64,000 nucleotides of DNA from Bryoerythrophyllum caledonicum (lineage: Eukaryota > Streptophyta > Bryopsida > Pottiales > Pottiaceae), in NCBI GenBank assembly GCA_963971425.1, contig OZ020515.1, forward strand, positions 17,686,291-17,750,290. The letters run 5' to 3'. The stretch's first letter is position 1; each line of letters starts with the position of its first letter. Shown here in pieces: positions 12,390 through 25,850 of this stretch. The notes beneath the pieces were generated by a model. It was not told the origin of the DNA. It ran no database searches and saw only the letters and a list, made by a program, of their open reading frames with translations. The position numbers were made by a program, and so were the translations under genes.

Positions 12390-15280
12390 TGTATGGTGGA
12401 TATCATGGATAGACTTATAGCTAGTGCTATAGATCTTGGAGCTAATTATGATGTGCACCCTTGGACATACGACAAAGGCAGCCTTGCAGAAAGTGGCGAG
12501 GTCCTGGCGCACGACTATGAAGTTAACTTCATGTCATCTCCCGCCAATAATGTCATCGGAGTGCTTGGAGACGCTCTGGCGAGCAACCCCTCCAATGATA
12601 TCGTTAGCTTGACGACTTCCTAGATGAAGAGTTGTCGACTTGGCAGTTTCCGTGCACATTTGCTGAAGAAAGTTGCCCTCGATTTTGTAGGAAGGAAGAC
12701 CGCACACAAGTTCGTGCGGAATCTGCAATCCAAGTGATCAAGTAAGTTCCACTGTCCCGCTGCACTTCAATTTACATATTTACAAGTTGAAGCTTTCCAA
12801 TTAACATTCAAAATCCTATGGTGTTCAGGTATTCCTGCCAATACAACTTGGAGGACTACAATAAGTTGTACAAGGCAGAGATTTGGAAGGTTTTTGCGCA
12901 TATCTTGACGAACTGTAAAGGCTCTACTACAAGAAGAAGGCTCTTCAATGAGCCAAAAAGACCATTATCCAAGCTAAGAGAGTTGTTGCTGCCGCGGCAA
13001 CTAGGGCTTCCAAAAAGGCTCCAACCGAATCTGTCGCGGCAATTTGACTGCAATCCAAATGCACAGCCTGTGGAGGAAGATCCTGGAGAGCAAGCCTTCA
13101 TTCAAGAAGCGCAACACATGCTTCTGCAAGCCCATAAGACCATTCATGCACACAAGACAACTACGTGGAAGACACGAATAGGGAAAATAGTTTCTGGTAT
13201 GTCGATTAAGCGTGGCTGCCAATGTTCTTTTGTTCCCAATCAATTTTTGGTTGATCAAGAACTTTGCACCATACATTTCCATTGCATGGACCATGTTAAC
13301 AAAGAAGGATACTTTGCCGCGGCATGAAATTTGCCAAATAGGGGGCTGGGCTATTTAGTAGGCTCTTGCAAGCCACGCAGAGGTGGATTCAATCAGCGCT
13401 CAAGAGTGGGAAGTCCCCTGTATAGGTCATGGCTGATCATAAGTCTGAGGTGATGAGACGTGCAAAGCTGAACCTACCAGCCACCACAGACACATTCATA
13501 CTCCCCCACAATGTTGGAAATATTGCAAAGTCTTTGTCAAAATAGTTGTGGAAAAAAAAGACCGCCAAAATTCCCTTAGCGCGGAAATGTGGACCGTGGC
13601 AAATTGAGAGTTCTAGTATCACTTCAATGAGTACGGGAACATCCAACTGAACGAGCCGCCTCCAAACAACGACCCGTTCTGCTTGTCAATACAAATAGAC
13701 TGACAATTAGAGATGATGGTGCGACATGTGCATCAGCGCGCCTTCTCCGTGGACGCCACATTTGGCACAAACGAGCCAAACGTGAAACTCAAACGCCGTT
13801 CCCTTGTTTGCTACTCACCATTGATGGCAGGAGCTCATGTTCCTTCATTTGTCTGTCGTGTAGTATCCACTTTATAGTGTAATGGTCTTTGACGAGTGGA
13901 AACAAGGAACACTTGTCGCGTTCATCATACAAGGGAAGTCACAGTAGGAAGACATTACGGCAACACCCAACTCAATGCCATTAGGTTTATTCTTCACCCT
14001 GTTAATTGTCATCACCTCTAACCTTGTCATGTCATTGATACAATTCCAGATAGAATGTGTATAAATAGGTGTGACTTCCTTACAAAATATAGTATTCTTC
14101 TCTATAGAGAGGTTTGGCCTGACAAATAAAACGTTAAGATTTTTCTTTGCCTTTGGCATGTCCGGAAAGCGTGGCTACAGAGTGCGACGCAAAAATAAAG
14201 GCGAACTATCTCCGGACGCTGATTTTGCAAGAGTGTAGCAATCTTTTGTATGGATGTGGGATTTTGTAAGGTGATGCAGCTTTCCGAGTGTCCCTCGACA
14301 GGTTTGAGCACATACGAGCAGAGTAACCTGACAAAAAGACGTTTATTAATTACTTTAAAAAGCATTGGATCCTCAAATTGAAGATGTGGGTTACGGGCTA
14401 CCGCAACATACCTTATGCCATCAAGGACACCAATGTTGCCGTTGAGAGCTACAACGGTAACCTCAAGTCCATTCTTTCTACGTCACGACAACGGTTTGAT
14501 AGGCGCCGCGTTGATTGGCTCATTTATCATCTCACAAAGGACGTACTTATACACTATTGGTACGTCATCCAATGCAAATTGTATGACTTCATCAAGAATG
14601 GCAAGGCGGAAGGAATGGTGGAAAGCACCGTCATTCAAGCGCACAACATTTGAGATGAACACATCTATTACGACAGCTCAAAAAACATGACGTATGTTGC
14701 AAGCTAGACCAACTTTTCAACAATCTGGGTTATCACTACTGCAGACACTGACTAGGCGCATTGTTCATGTCCATTGGGTATACGAGGGAACATATGCAAG
14801 CATGGAGTCAAGGTGTTGAAGATGATTCATGGTCATGTCGAAGACTAGTCCATCATTTGTATTGTTGGATCGCTTCGAGGCACGATTGCAAGTGGCGTAA
14901 GTCCAACTGGCTTGGATATTGTCTATGAAATAGGAGACGTTGGCGTACATACCGCGCTGGAGAGACGTTTTAGAGTGCTAGCCGTGGAGAACCCAATAAA
15001 ACAGCTTGCGAATCTGGGCTCACTATGGGCGAAGCTGCAGGATTTGGCGTTAAATAACTCATATTTACTGAATCATGCGTTTGCTGGCGTGCATGAGCTA
15101 AGAGGGAAGCTCCTCAGCATGAAGGCAAAGGTTGATGTTGACGACCTTCACCCGACGTCGCAATCCTCGCTTGAAATAAACAAAGGTGATCGAAGCAAGC
15201 GGCGAATCAATGCATGCAGCGAGAAAGAGGTGCGTAGGAATCGATATTCCAGCCATAAACCTAAATCTAAGGGAAAGTAG
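12390..15280 (+). pseudogene. MULE transposase (MURA-like, SWIM zinc finger), decayed
   Basis: The reading is fragmentary. Around 13740-13790 it encodes FSVDATFGTN, matching the first-aspartate motif of MULE transposases, and after a frame change VMVFDEWKQGTLVAF. From 14378 one frame stays readable to 15280: WVTGYRNIPYAIKDTNVAVESYNG, then a SWIM zinc finger CSC...CKH at 14762-14803, then a C-terminal segment ending in basic residues. In-frame stops interrupt this last frame near 14651, 14704, 14752 and 14840. The conserved order of DDE region and SWIM motif supports the family; the copy cannot be active. Confidence 0.75.
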
Positions 15281-16028
15281 TACTAAGAGATCCTCCCCAG
15301 CTCAGTGTGGGCTAAATGTATGTCAGCATGGTTTTTGACTGCATAGGTTCAATGCTAATTTCATATTCTATACACTATTCTTCTTACTTTAACGCAATCA
15401 CGGTATTACATGTCATGTGCTACAATGTGCAAATGAGTATATCTCTGACACCCTTATATTAATCTAGAGACTCAAAGAAATATAATGAATGATATTGGGT
15501 GAATTGGAGGGGAAGAGATTCAAGATACTGGAAGAATACAAAAAAGATTCAAGTACAATAAAAGAGAAGAACGGTGGAGGGTTTAACTTCACATAACCTT
15601 TGTTTGCAAATGAAAGTAACTTTCATTGAACTAGAATATCGAATGGGATTCACATTGGTTTAGGGTTGTTTTCAACTTTAATGTAACTTTGTTTCAAAAA
15701 ACACAACACAATAAATAAATGATCCAAATTTTTTTTTTAATTTTTTAATTTTCTGAATATTGTCATGAATGAAACATAAGTAGAAACATCATAGTAACCT
15801 GCTGCGCAATACCATAGAAAATTGCGGCCTAAATGAAAACTCTCCTCCAAACCCGTATTTATCCATCTATATCTCGTGATACTCTAACTATACTACTTTA
15901 TTCACTTCTACGAACTACCACCATCAAATTTATTTTTTATAAAATCTCAAGATAGTCATTCATAGCCACCACGCCACACTTTGCTACCTCCGTTGCATCA
16001 TCACATTGAACGCTACCCTCTCCATCAA
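15281..16028. other. AT-rich spacer in the MULE
   Basis: No gene or clear repeat is seen between the transposase remnant and the second gene-like block. Confidence 0.4.
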
Positions 16029-18758
16029 CTACACCCGTGCCGTGGTCGCCATCTCCGCAATTCTCACCATCTTCATTGTTGGATCCCTCTCCATTGTTGT
16101 CGCTGCTACTGTCGGAGCGAGTATCAGATGTAGTTGACTCTTTTGTACCATTGCCAGAATCAGCTCCAATAACAACGCCACATACACCATCACACCTACC
16201 AATGCTAGTTGCACCACCTACGGCACCGACATCGTCGACACCATCACCAACATCACCACCAGAACTTTATCAACCACGTTGGAGTATGCATGGGCATAAG
16301 CCACTTGCCGCCAAACCATGAGTTGGTCCACTAAATCGGAAAGACACTAGTCAAATCCAAAGCAAAACGGAACTGGGCAAAATTGGTTGTGCTAGTGTCC
16401 GTGGTAGGAAAGAAGATACGCCCAAAGCAAATAAGCATCTGCATAGTAAAAATTATTTGCGACCCACGGTTAAATAATATCTTGTCGCGCAAAGCCTTCA
16501 ATGGATACACCATGGGAGCATCACATCCATACTCAAAAATAGTGAAAAGCTTCAATGCCCGAGCCAAAGGCGGCGACGTCCTCCCCAAGGCACCTTGGTG
16601 CTGCTCATCCAACATCCAGGAGATCAAAGTGTTGAACTCCTTGTAAGTATGCTAGAAAGGACGCTCTACACACGCTGGCTGTAGCACTGGCGGAAAGACA
16701 TGAACAACAAAGACCATGGCGAGGCGTCTTTCTCCGCAACAGTGTGGTGAATGACGTCTTATTTTTGCATTGCCATCTTCAAATGTGCCTTGCAAGACTC
16801 CGCGACAACAGCCACCGCGTTCTCATAGTCTTGGAGGCGTGACGGGTAAGTGAAGACAAAGGCGTGGGGTTGCAAAAGCGCCAATCTCCTCTTCGATCCT
16901 CGCTTCATTCCGTGTGGTAAAAATATCCTTGCACTTCGTGGTCGCCTCAAGGTCCCGTGCTCTGAGGGTATCATGGCATGTTTGGAAAAACAATCAAAAA
17001 CAAAGTATGTCCCATGGACTAAACCTTGAAATGGAAAATGACAAATGTAAAGAATGCCACTACAATCTGTCTCTTAAAGTAAAAAAATAGAAGCTAAAAG
17101 TGCTAAGCAAGATGACATTAAGGGCCGGATTCCTACCTTCAGTTCCAGCTTGCACTGAACAACTCCTGGAGGCAAAAGACTCGATCCTTAAGTTATTGGT
17201 CCATCTGCAACGCCCGCAGCTCTAGAATTGCCTTGTCGTAGTGCAGAAGAGGATCCTTTGTTACAATCTTGTACAATGTCACCAACAACTAGAGCCTAGA
17301 AGCAACAAAAGGAAGCGTCGGCAGCAGCGCCATATTGACGTCATGAAACATGTCAGCAGCCTCCACCATGGCCCTTGCGCGCATCAACTTCATTGGATTT
17401 AAGTCCTCTAAAGCCGCGACTGCCACTGAAGTCACTTTGACCTTCTTGGATGTGGAGCTGGGACGTATCGGTACTAGGGGGGCAGACATACGGCGCGACT
17501 CCGACGGGGGAAGCTGGGGACCTTATGGTGGCAACTTTCCACACACGCTTCTAGCTGTGGGAGGGGCCATGATTTGCTGCAAAAGAGGTGCTTCTTTGCT
17601 TCGGAAAGAAGGCGCCAACTACGTCACAAGGGATGGAGAAGACTCAAGCGCAGTCCGGAAAGACTTTGGAACACGTGAAGAGGTTGTAGCAGCCACAGTA
17701 GTTGGCCGTGAAGCCATCAACGTCGTCGTGGAAATTCCCGGAGGGGCCAAAGCTGCCATAGCAAGAGATTGCGAAAGAGCACATCCACTTGCTGTGAGAG
17801 CGGTGGTGGAAATGCATGGCTGCTTCTGCTTAGACCTCGACTTATCGCCCGTCTCTGCCCCACTTGAGGATCCTCGACGCTTGTACACGCCCCCGCCGCT
17901 TTAACTCCCGGCAAATGTTTCCCGCCGGTCTTCAAAGATCTCCAAATTTGCAACAGAAGCTGGCACAGCTAAGGCCAACGCAACTGTTATGCCGGAGTTG
18001 GAGGTCTCACCACCAACTTCTTGGGGCGAACAAGTTGTAGGACGTCTTCCTACTCACTAGTGACCTACATGATGGGGCTGCAAACACGGATGGATTCCTG
18101 CTTCGAGCTCTCAACTCCATCACCCTTCCATCGAGGTGTCCCACGTTGTACATCTAGAAGGTTCATGTAATACTTTGCAAACACAACTCTCACCTCATTG
18201 TTTTCCTCCATGCCGCGCGATGGGAAAATTTTCAAGTTCCTAGTGCGACATTATTGTATGCCAGACACTTCCGCTGTTGCCGATGATAGCCAAATTCCGC
18301 CATGTTGTGGAAGTCCACATTGCAGTACAGGCAGAAGAATGGGACCTTTGCTCGCTTGCCTAGTGGGCCACCCCTCCTCTCTTCACACCCCAAAGGGAGT
18401 TTACATCTATGAGCATGCACTCATACTTACTAATCATGTACGCAACGCGTAGGTGCTGTCTGCACTACATGGAGCAGCTCTGGCACACATTGACATCTTC
18501 GAATTCAAACTTGCCTTGCAAATGCAACTACATGGCGAAGGGAAGAACAAACATAAAAAAATTCAATATTGATTTCCATAAGGAAGGTAAAGAAAGAACA
18601 CGAACTCCATTGATAAATTCTACGGCACTCGTATATATACATAGCTGATCCTTGTCGGAGAGAGAGTTGACATCAAGTATAGTGGCCCTATTGCACAACA
18701 CGGATACTGCTTCTACATACGATAATTTCTCTAGGTTCGGCTGAACTCGAGACTCCAC
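16029..18758 (-). pseudogene. Unrecognised minus-strand gene remnants inside the MULE
   Basis: Minus-strand frames at 16331-16627 and 18232-18420 look protein-like but are interrupted. The second contains FFCLYCNVDFHNMAEFGYHR, a possible C2H2-like finger. The first has ALGRTSPPLARALKLFTIFEYG and matches nothing I know. They may be a second MULE gene or captured host sequence. The plus-strand frame at 17350-17904 is probably a composition shadow. Confidence 0.3.
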
Positions 18759-20109
18759 CTAGAAGATGAGGACAGACAAAAAGAATCAAACACCGGATTT
18801 TTCATAAAGGTGGAAGGAGAAATATAACTTCTTTTTTCATAAATCAAGAAGTGGCAAAATCAGAGGCTACAAAGTCTCTCGCCAGATGCAATAGAGTGCC
18901 AGTCATGTTTGTCGTGAAAATTATTGAAGTACAGTGAACGTCGATGCAACAAGACTCCCCCCACGTTGTGACAGCCCGTGCCAGCGTCACCATAGTCCCT
19001 ACCCACGTCGCAACAGCCCCCGCCTATGATCCAACAGCCTCCGCCTATGACCCAAAAGCCCCTACTCACATCAAAACAGTGGACACCCTGAAGAGAGGTT
19101 TTTGTGCTACTCCGGCAAGGTTGCCAGTCACGCCAGAGTACTCTCCACCCCGCTTGATGGGTGGTCCGCTCTTCCTCTCCTCCATGACGTCTCTCCAGCA
19201 AGCTGTCGGTGCGGTAGAAACGCGGCACAGAACCTCCATTTCGCCTTGCAAATGTTGCCATCTGAAAATGTGAGGGTGGTCTTCCAAAATGCCACACTGT
19301 CGCTCCCCAATCCGACGTCACAGAATCCTAAAACCGTAAATCCTACCCAAGATTTCGACCCACCTCTCCCTCCTAGCCGCAGGACAATGTGCTCTGGATA
19401 GGATCCCATAGTGTCGCCCAGTCAAAAAAATCAGCGCCTACTCCAACAGTCATGCAATCTCCCTAAACCGCAACCCTACTCTCTACGCATTTGCCCATTT
19501 TTCAAAGATGCTTCACTGAATCCGCCCCAAAACAACTGCTCCCTTTCATGCATTCATACACCAATGAATCGCCTTCCAAATTCCTAAAGCTCACAACATG
19601 ATTGCTCACAAAAACACGTTGAAAAAAAAACATGGCCAAGAGCTGTCGATGAGAGAAAATCCCCCAAGGTAGAGGATTTGCCATCTTTAACAATTGCATT
19701 GATAGTGCACTTCATGCGCTATGAGAGGGGCACATTCAAGTGACTTGGACATCTAAGAACATAGGTGGAAGTGATGTCCAAGAAGATTGAAGTGGGGTTG
19801 ATGAGAGAGACGGTTAGTCTGGTGGATGTGAATGGGGGTTGGATGAAGTCGAGCAAACGGGTGGGAGAGCCTAGCGGGGCGACGACCTGGCGGGATCCGC
19901 CACCGTGACGCGCAAAGACGTGAAATGCGACAACGTGGCGGGGCGTCACTGTGGCACGACGGGCACGGATAGTGGGCTGCAGTGCGAGGTTGAGGGCCGA
20001 GGCAACCACTCCACCACACCTCACGCTCGACCGGGTCGATAGGGAGATTTATTCTTGATCAACCATCCGGTTTTCATTTGGATCCTTCTTTGCATACTTC
20101 GTGTATGCA

Positions 20110-20162
20110 ACCGGGATTAAGGTTGATACCGGGATTAAGGTTGATACCGGGATTGTGATTGA
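20110..20162. repeat. Short tandem repeat
   Basis: About 2.8 units of an 18-bp repeat ACCGGGATTAAGGTTGAT lie just outside the right end of the MULE. Confidence 0.8.
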
Positions 20163-20332
20163 AACTAGGCAAAGAGATGGTTGACTTTGTTGGAAGGGTT
20201 TTCTCTATTGCCCACCAGTCCATTGTCATTGCACATGGTTGCGTCAAAAAATGGCACAAAACCCTCTTGTTTTTGCTGCATATTAATGTGGCCCGCTGAG
20301 TAGACGGACCAGTCGTTATGCTGACTATATAA

Positions 20333-20793
20333 GAGCATCGCCACCCGTACCCGGCACCGGTTGATGCTGGGGCGGAGGTTACGAGGAACGGCCCACCGCG
20401 CCGCAGTCTTCGCCGAGCGGCCTCCTAGCCGGTCTCCGTGCACTCCCCTAGTGGGAGCGCAACAGGCGAAGCTGAAAGCCCGATCTTCTGCGATTGAGCA
20501 GAATTGACCTCATTGATGGCGTCTTAATGGCGTATTTCACTCATAAGCTTGCAAATTACGTTTACTACAGCGGATTTATTGTAATTTTTGACCATATTTT
20601 GGTAATTTTTGAGCGCTGCTTTGTGGGTGTTGAAGAGCGCCTCTTCTTGTATGTAGTTCTATTCCTGCGGATTTACCCGGTGTGGCTCAGCTGCCACCGG
20701 GCAGCGGTGGGCGACGCAAAAGGTCATTAATGACCTCCAGTGCAGTCTGGACCGTTTTGGCCACCAGGGGGTTGCGTCCCAGTGGCGATGCTC
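20333..20793. mobile_element. Tourist-like MITE 4 (GAGCATCGCCAC ends)
   Basis: This 461-bp element has inverted ends GAGCATCGCCAC / GTGGCGATGCTC, flanked by TAA (20330-20332 and 20794-20796). GC-rich subterminal parts, no coding capacity. Confidence 0.75.
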
Positions 20794-20811
20794 TAACAGT
20801 TTTGAGGCGCG

Positions 20812-21078
20812 GACAGGACGTCCCCCACGCTCGGACTTACCCGAGGTGGGCCCCCGTCTTAATTGCATGGGTTCATTTTTCTGGCCCTCCCATTTTGGAG
20901 GGGTCAGAGGATTTTTTTGGCTTTTTTTTTTACAAAATTAGGGCCTACGGCCCCAAGTAAGTCTACAAGTCTCCTATTGGCTAAATTTAGGCCCCCATTC
21001 AAAAACAAAATAGGGGCCAGGTTTTGGCCCCACCACCTCATCCCCACCCGGTAAGTCCAAGTGTGGGGATGTCCTGTC
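20812..21078. mobile_element. GACAGGA-type foldback MITE, copy 1
   Basis: The inverted ends share GACAGGAC.TCCCC.AC.CT and GGACTTACC (about 32 bp). The interior is rich in GGCCC words. The copy at 25325-25592 lies in the opposite orientation, and a degraded relative is near 29440-29665. Confidence 0.7.
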
Positions 21079-21602
21079 AAATCGCAGTTTTGAGCGGTGC
21101 ATGTGGTGATCATTTGAGATAAACAAGGTTTGTTGATTTCTCACATGCATTTGGGAGTGAGCATGTGGAATGATTATGTTAGTTGCTGACTTTCAGCATT
21201 AAATGAATGTTGACATGGTAGCCTGTGCAATGCCTGTCCAATAGGGTGGCAGTGGCACCAAGATCTGCTCGCAGCAACTAGATGGTGCATTTCTGCAAAA
21301 TGGATAAGGCTTAGCACATCAGTGGACATCTTTTGTTAGCCCACATCATGACTGTGCATTTGTGCACAGGCATGAGAGCCCAATGTCCTCGTCTCATGAG
21401 GGATCTTGCAACTCCCTTATCAGCATATCCTAGTCTACCATGACTTCATCCCTTATCAAGCTAGCAAAGACCACTTCTCTTTCAAGTTAATAGCAAAAAG
21501 TTATGATTATCCCCTCTCCGCCAAAAATTTCACATCTTGCACCTGGAATGGAATCTTTCATGCTCAACTTCATCCCAATCTTCTATCTGTTTTTAAAAAT
21601 GA
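21079..21602. other. Intergenic, no gene seen
   Basis: No recognisable coding or repeat structure apart from the short frame at 21406, which has no protein-like features. Confidence 0.35.
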
Positions 21603-21607
21603 TTAAA

Positions 21608-22263
21608 CCCCTCAAGGACCGGGCCGTATGCTTCACCTAAATCACCTCAAAACTCCCACTTTGACATGAGATATTATTAGACTAATTAAAACATTCGTTT
21701 AGCTTCAATGGATCTATGTTTTACCTTGTGTTAGTTCATTGCACGCCAAAAATCACAAGTAATTGAGGTGTTTACAATAAGAAAAATGGACATGCAATGA
21801 CTAGGGATATAGAAAGTGGTCCTTTTCTTAGGAAAGCGATTTTATTTTTTAATTAAATAAATAATTGTTGGATCTAAAGTGAATAGAATCATCATGATTT
21901 ATTCTAACAATAAAAAAAATCCTTAGTTTCAACTTTCTATGCATTTTGAAGTGAAAACAATGAATGTTGCCAAGAATTTTCCTTCACTACTACCCACCTC
22001 AAAAAAGTGCAATTGTCAACTCTATAGTGGCACTATCCATCTCTATTGTACCCTGCCCAGTTGCCAAAATGAATTACCTTTTGATGTTTGAAGCACCATA
22101 ACTTTTTTCCTACAAGTCCAGAAAAGAAAGAAATTTTTCTGGCAAAGATAACATGTACTTCTATCCTCACTAAAAATTTCGAGAAGTAACCTTAAAAAAT
22201 GAATTTTTAGGAACATGCCCAAAATCCATTTGTACCCCGCAGGTACAAATGGTCCTTTAGGGG
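21608..22263. mobile_element. Non-autonomous TTAA-type (piggyBac-like) element, copy 2
   Basis: TTAA lies on both sides (21603-21606 and 22264-22267). The ends are CCCCTCAAGGACC and GGTCCTTTAGGGG. It is the same family as 765-1616, to which it aligns over most of its length. No coding capacity. Confidence 0.72.
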
Positions 22264-22267
22264 TTAA

Positions 22268-24578
22268 CTTGTATATAGAAGTGATTCAAATATTTTAGTA
22301 CCTTCCATATATCAAGGTTGGAAGTGCCTGTTCTTGTTTTTAGTATGAAAATTTGGGGTTAACCCTTTAAGGATGACGGGGTGACCACGTCTTGGAAGAA
22401 TCTACAATCGAAATTGATCATGTAGAACATCATCTATAATGGATACATTTTTGTCTTGGCTAGTCACTATAGTTTGCCCATCATACTCCGGTGCACACTC
22501 TTGTTGCATTCATAGAAAGCGCATAGTTCCAAGGAACTAAACTTAGGCGGTGGATCAAACAAAGATGAAGTATTAGTAAAGGTATTTGCAAATTACTCCG
22601 AATGTGACCACCTATGGGCCTCTCAATGTGAGAGGGTTAAACCATCCATTAGCACCTTGAGTTGCTTGACAACACACATGTCTATTCATGTAAAGGTAAA
22701 AATCTATTCAATCCCCTAATGAAAAATGTCCCCAAGTGAGTTTTTGCAAATCTCAAGCATGTTTGCATGGTTGCAGTTTATATCTAAGATTCTTGAAAAC
22801 TTGTACAAAGATGCTAGAAGACAAGAGGTACATCTGGATCCAATTCTTATTCTCGTCAAAGCTATGGAAAAAAGCTATATCATCTTAAAGAAAAACTTCC
22901 CAAGTATGGGCAAATCAGGCAACTCCAAAAACTTTTACTAGGACACTTTATTCAATGTGAGATTTTCAATACCAGAAAGTGATATAATTTCCTTTCATTT
23001 TGTGAGAAAAACATTTATTTCTTAAGTGAAAAATAGCATATTAAACCAAGTCACACGTTTTCACACATCGTCACACATTGTTGGGTAAGGTACCAAAACA
23101 AATTCTTCTTTCCCACACGATACTTAAAGATCTTCATTTTTTTTATTTTTTATTTTCTCCAAAACAACATATGGTGGGTACCTTCTTATTGACCTTTTGG
23201 ATTATCATTCTAGAATATATTAAATTCACAAAAAAACTAAACGTCACTTGACAAGTTTTGAACCTCCACTCCTTGTACAATTAAAAAGATATGATACACC
23301 CTTTTTCTACCTCTAAAAATTGGTGTACAAGGAACTAATACCATGCTTAACATGATGGTAATGAATTTAGACCCTACGTAGTGCAAAAATATGACACCAA
23401 GTGAAGTCAAAGGCTGTTGATCCACTCAACGTAGGGATGAAAATGGACCATTTTTTCAACTTCAATCACTATAATCTTTCAGTTCCTATGGTCAAAGTTG
23501 ATGAAACTCTGTGAGTATGTTACTTAATAGATCTTAATTAAGATACTACGGTTATAATTGGAAATAAAAGTTTTTTTTTCCCTTCCTTTCTCATTGTAGT
23601 AGAATCAGCAGTTCTGAAGTGCTTCTGGTGTGAAATTGTCTAGGAAATTTAGGGGTAATGTGGGCGGCGCCCCTGTTACACGACCACGTTTGTCCACTTG
23701 CAAGCACAACGATGAACAGAGGCCCACTTCAAACCAGAACTGGAGGACAGAAACAAACCAAATGGACTTCAGTTGTTGGGGATGTTCTGATATTCTTAAG
23801 TCGTAGATCTCAATGTTACCCACTTCATACTACACAAAATGGGATGTTTAGTGTATCCACACTATATGATTTGGAAGTGCTGTAGTTTTTCTTTTAATCT
23901 CTGATGAAGATGTTTACCAAGAGCACAACTTTCTATTCTACTCAAAGAGGCGGATCATTGTAGACACAGTTGATAAAAATACTCAGCAAGAGTAAAAACT
24001 ATTAGCGTATATAAATCAATTAGTATAAATACACTAGACATTATTTTAAGATAGCAGCTACACAGTATGAGAATCTACGACACTAGCAGAAAATACAAAA
24101 CCTCATCTAGGTCCTGGGCACAGTTTTGCCAGTCTGAAGTGGGCTTGAGTTTTAGTTTGAGTAAATTGCATTCGACACAATGGAGCGAGTATCGTGCAGC
24201 AAGTGGATACATAGTAGCATGCTCGAGAGAGAACGACCCTGCACGATGCAGATTCTCCGAAACGAAACGATGCAGATAATTATAGTTCCCCACTCGCAGC
24301 GTCGTCTGAAATGCCATGATCCGGATGGATGTTCCAGGCTCCCTCGCTGTCAAACGGCAGCGGGTGTTGCACTGGCAGTTTGCCCTTTGCCGCTGCCGGA
24401 TCGCGACCGAATGTGCACAGAGAATTCGACGTCACCTTCAAGGGCGACCCGAAATGGAGCGGATCGCGACCGAATGTGCACAAAGAATTCGACGTCACCT
24501 TCACGGCCGTCCCGAAATGGAGCACACCTCATCTTTGCTACCACGCCCCAGAAAAGAAAGAGAAGGAAAGAGCAATAC
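22268..24578. other. Intergenic repeat-derived DNA
   Basis: No gene is supported. There is a TTAACCCTTTAAGG end at 22363. 23870-24020 matches the sequence around the SINE insertion at 8575-9080. In 24390-24520, a ~66-bp unit containing GGATCGCGACCGAATGTGCA is repeated twice in tandem. Confidence 0.4.
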
Positions 24579-24581
24579 TTA

Positions 24582-25003
24582 CCCCTCAAGGACCAAGGCA
24601 TTTTAGAGGAATCCTAATCCATTGATAAAAAACTGCCAAGATGAACTTTTTGAGAATGTAACTGTAGGATCTTCTTCTAAACTTATATGAGATGACATGT
24701 TAAAACTTTTGTGAATACTGATCGTATAGATCGAAAGATAATTGCAATAAGAGTGAAGATTTTTGTTCCCTGAACAGATACTTGGCCCCTACGGGTTCAT
24801 GTCTCCTCTCGGAGGACAATTTTATTCACTTTTACTGTAATTATCTATCAATTCCTATGGCCAAAATTCACAAACTTCTTACCATGTCATCTCATATAAG
24901 TTTAGAAGAAGATCCTATGGTTACATTTTCTAAAAGTTCATCTTGACAGTTTTTTTTTATCAATGGAATAGGATTCCTCTAAAATGCCATGGTCCTTTAG
25001 CGG
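24582..25003. mobile_element. Foldback MITE with ~125-bp inverted repeats, TTAA type
   Basis: The left arm (24582-24706) and right arm (24883-25003) are inverted copies sharing GGCATTTTAGAGGAATCCTA and CTTCTTCTAAACTTATATGA. TTA lies on the left and TTAA on the right (25004-25007). The outermost bases CCCCTCAAGGACCA belong to the same end family as 765 and 21608. A relative of one arm lies at 9640-9737. Confidence 0.75.
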
Positions 25004-25324
25004 TTAAAATAAGAGATGAAGAAAGGAGAAGCAATGGCAGGAAAAGGAAAGAGATGAAAAGGAACGGGTCCATTTTGATGTGGGTCCGCTGACCCTGGCA
25101 AGCGATGGCAGGGAGTTGTACTTTTCATACAATGGCGGGGGTGGTTGTCTGGCCGGATAAGTGAGAGCCGCTTTCCTGGCACCACACTCTTCCGTCACTG
25201 AATATTCCTTGTCTGATGCCAGATCTCCGTCACTCTGCTCCATGCTTCACCACTCCACTCTTTTACTTTAACGTTTCTTTATCATTTATTTACTTGTTAC
25301 ATTCTCGGACATTCTTTCCGATTT

Positions 25325-25592
25325 GACAGGAAACCCCCACGCTCAGACTTACCATGTGGGGGAGGAGGTGGTGGGGCCAAAACCTGGCCCCTATTTTGTT
25401 TTTGGATGGGGCCCTAAATTTAGCCAAAGCGGGACCTACAGACTAAATTGGGGCCGTAGGCCCCAATTTCGTAAAAAAGAAAGCCAAAAAAAGCCTCTGA
25501 CCCCCCTAAAATGGGAGGGCCAGAAAAATGAGCCCATGCAATTAAGACAGGGCCCCACCTCGGGTAAGCCCGAGCTTGGGGGGTTTCCTGTC
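25325..25592. mobile_element. GACAGGA-type foldback MITE, copy 2
   Basis: This is the same element as 20812-21078, in inverse orientation. Its ends are GACAGGAAACCCCC and GGGGGTTTCCTGTC. The match extends into the immediate flanks (CGATTT and CGC.CC), so the true element may be a few bases longer on each side. Confidence 0.7.
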
Positions 25593-25850
25593 CGCACCCA
25601 TTCTTTCACTCAAGAGTTAGGAAGTTATGTACACGCATCCCTCCCATAAGTTTTACCTCTGATGAGGTATACTACCACTAACATACAATCTAGTTCTTCA
25701 CAAATTTCATGCATATTGAGATTCAACACAATCAAAAACTACAATGTGGTGTGATCGGCACTAAGGGTTAAATTTGGCACACAACTTTAGACCATCTTGA
25801 CAAACAGAATGGATATATAATTCCCACAAGATCTCAAGCACCTAGTGCAA

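Larger units (their letters stand above)
11473..20050. mobile_element. Mutator-like element (MULE) with long inverted repeats
   Basis: The element spans 8578 bp. Its ends are ~275-bp inverted repeats (11473-11755 and about 19785-20050) that share GTGAGGTGTGGT, CCCACCCGTTTGC and CACATCCACCAGACT. A perfect 9-bp direct repeat ATTCTTGAT flanks it (11464-11472 and 20051-20059), as expected for a MULE. It contains a decayed MURA-type transposase on the plus strand and an unrecognised gene-like region on the minus strand. Confidence 0.88.

Noticed and set aside
17350-17904. 184-codon plus-strand ORF in the MULE as a gene
   Set aside because: Low-complexity sequence, opposite to protein-like minus-strand frames, and no domain.
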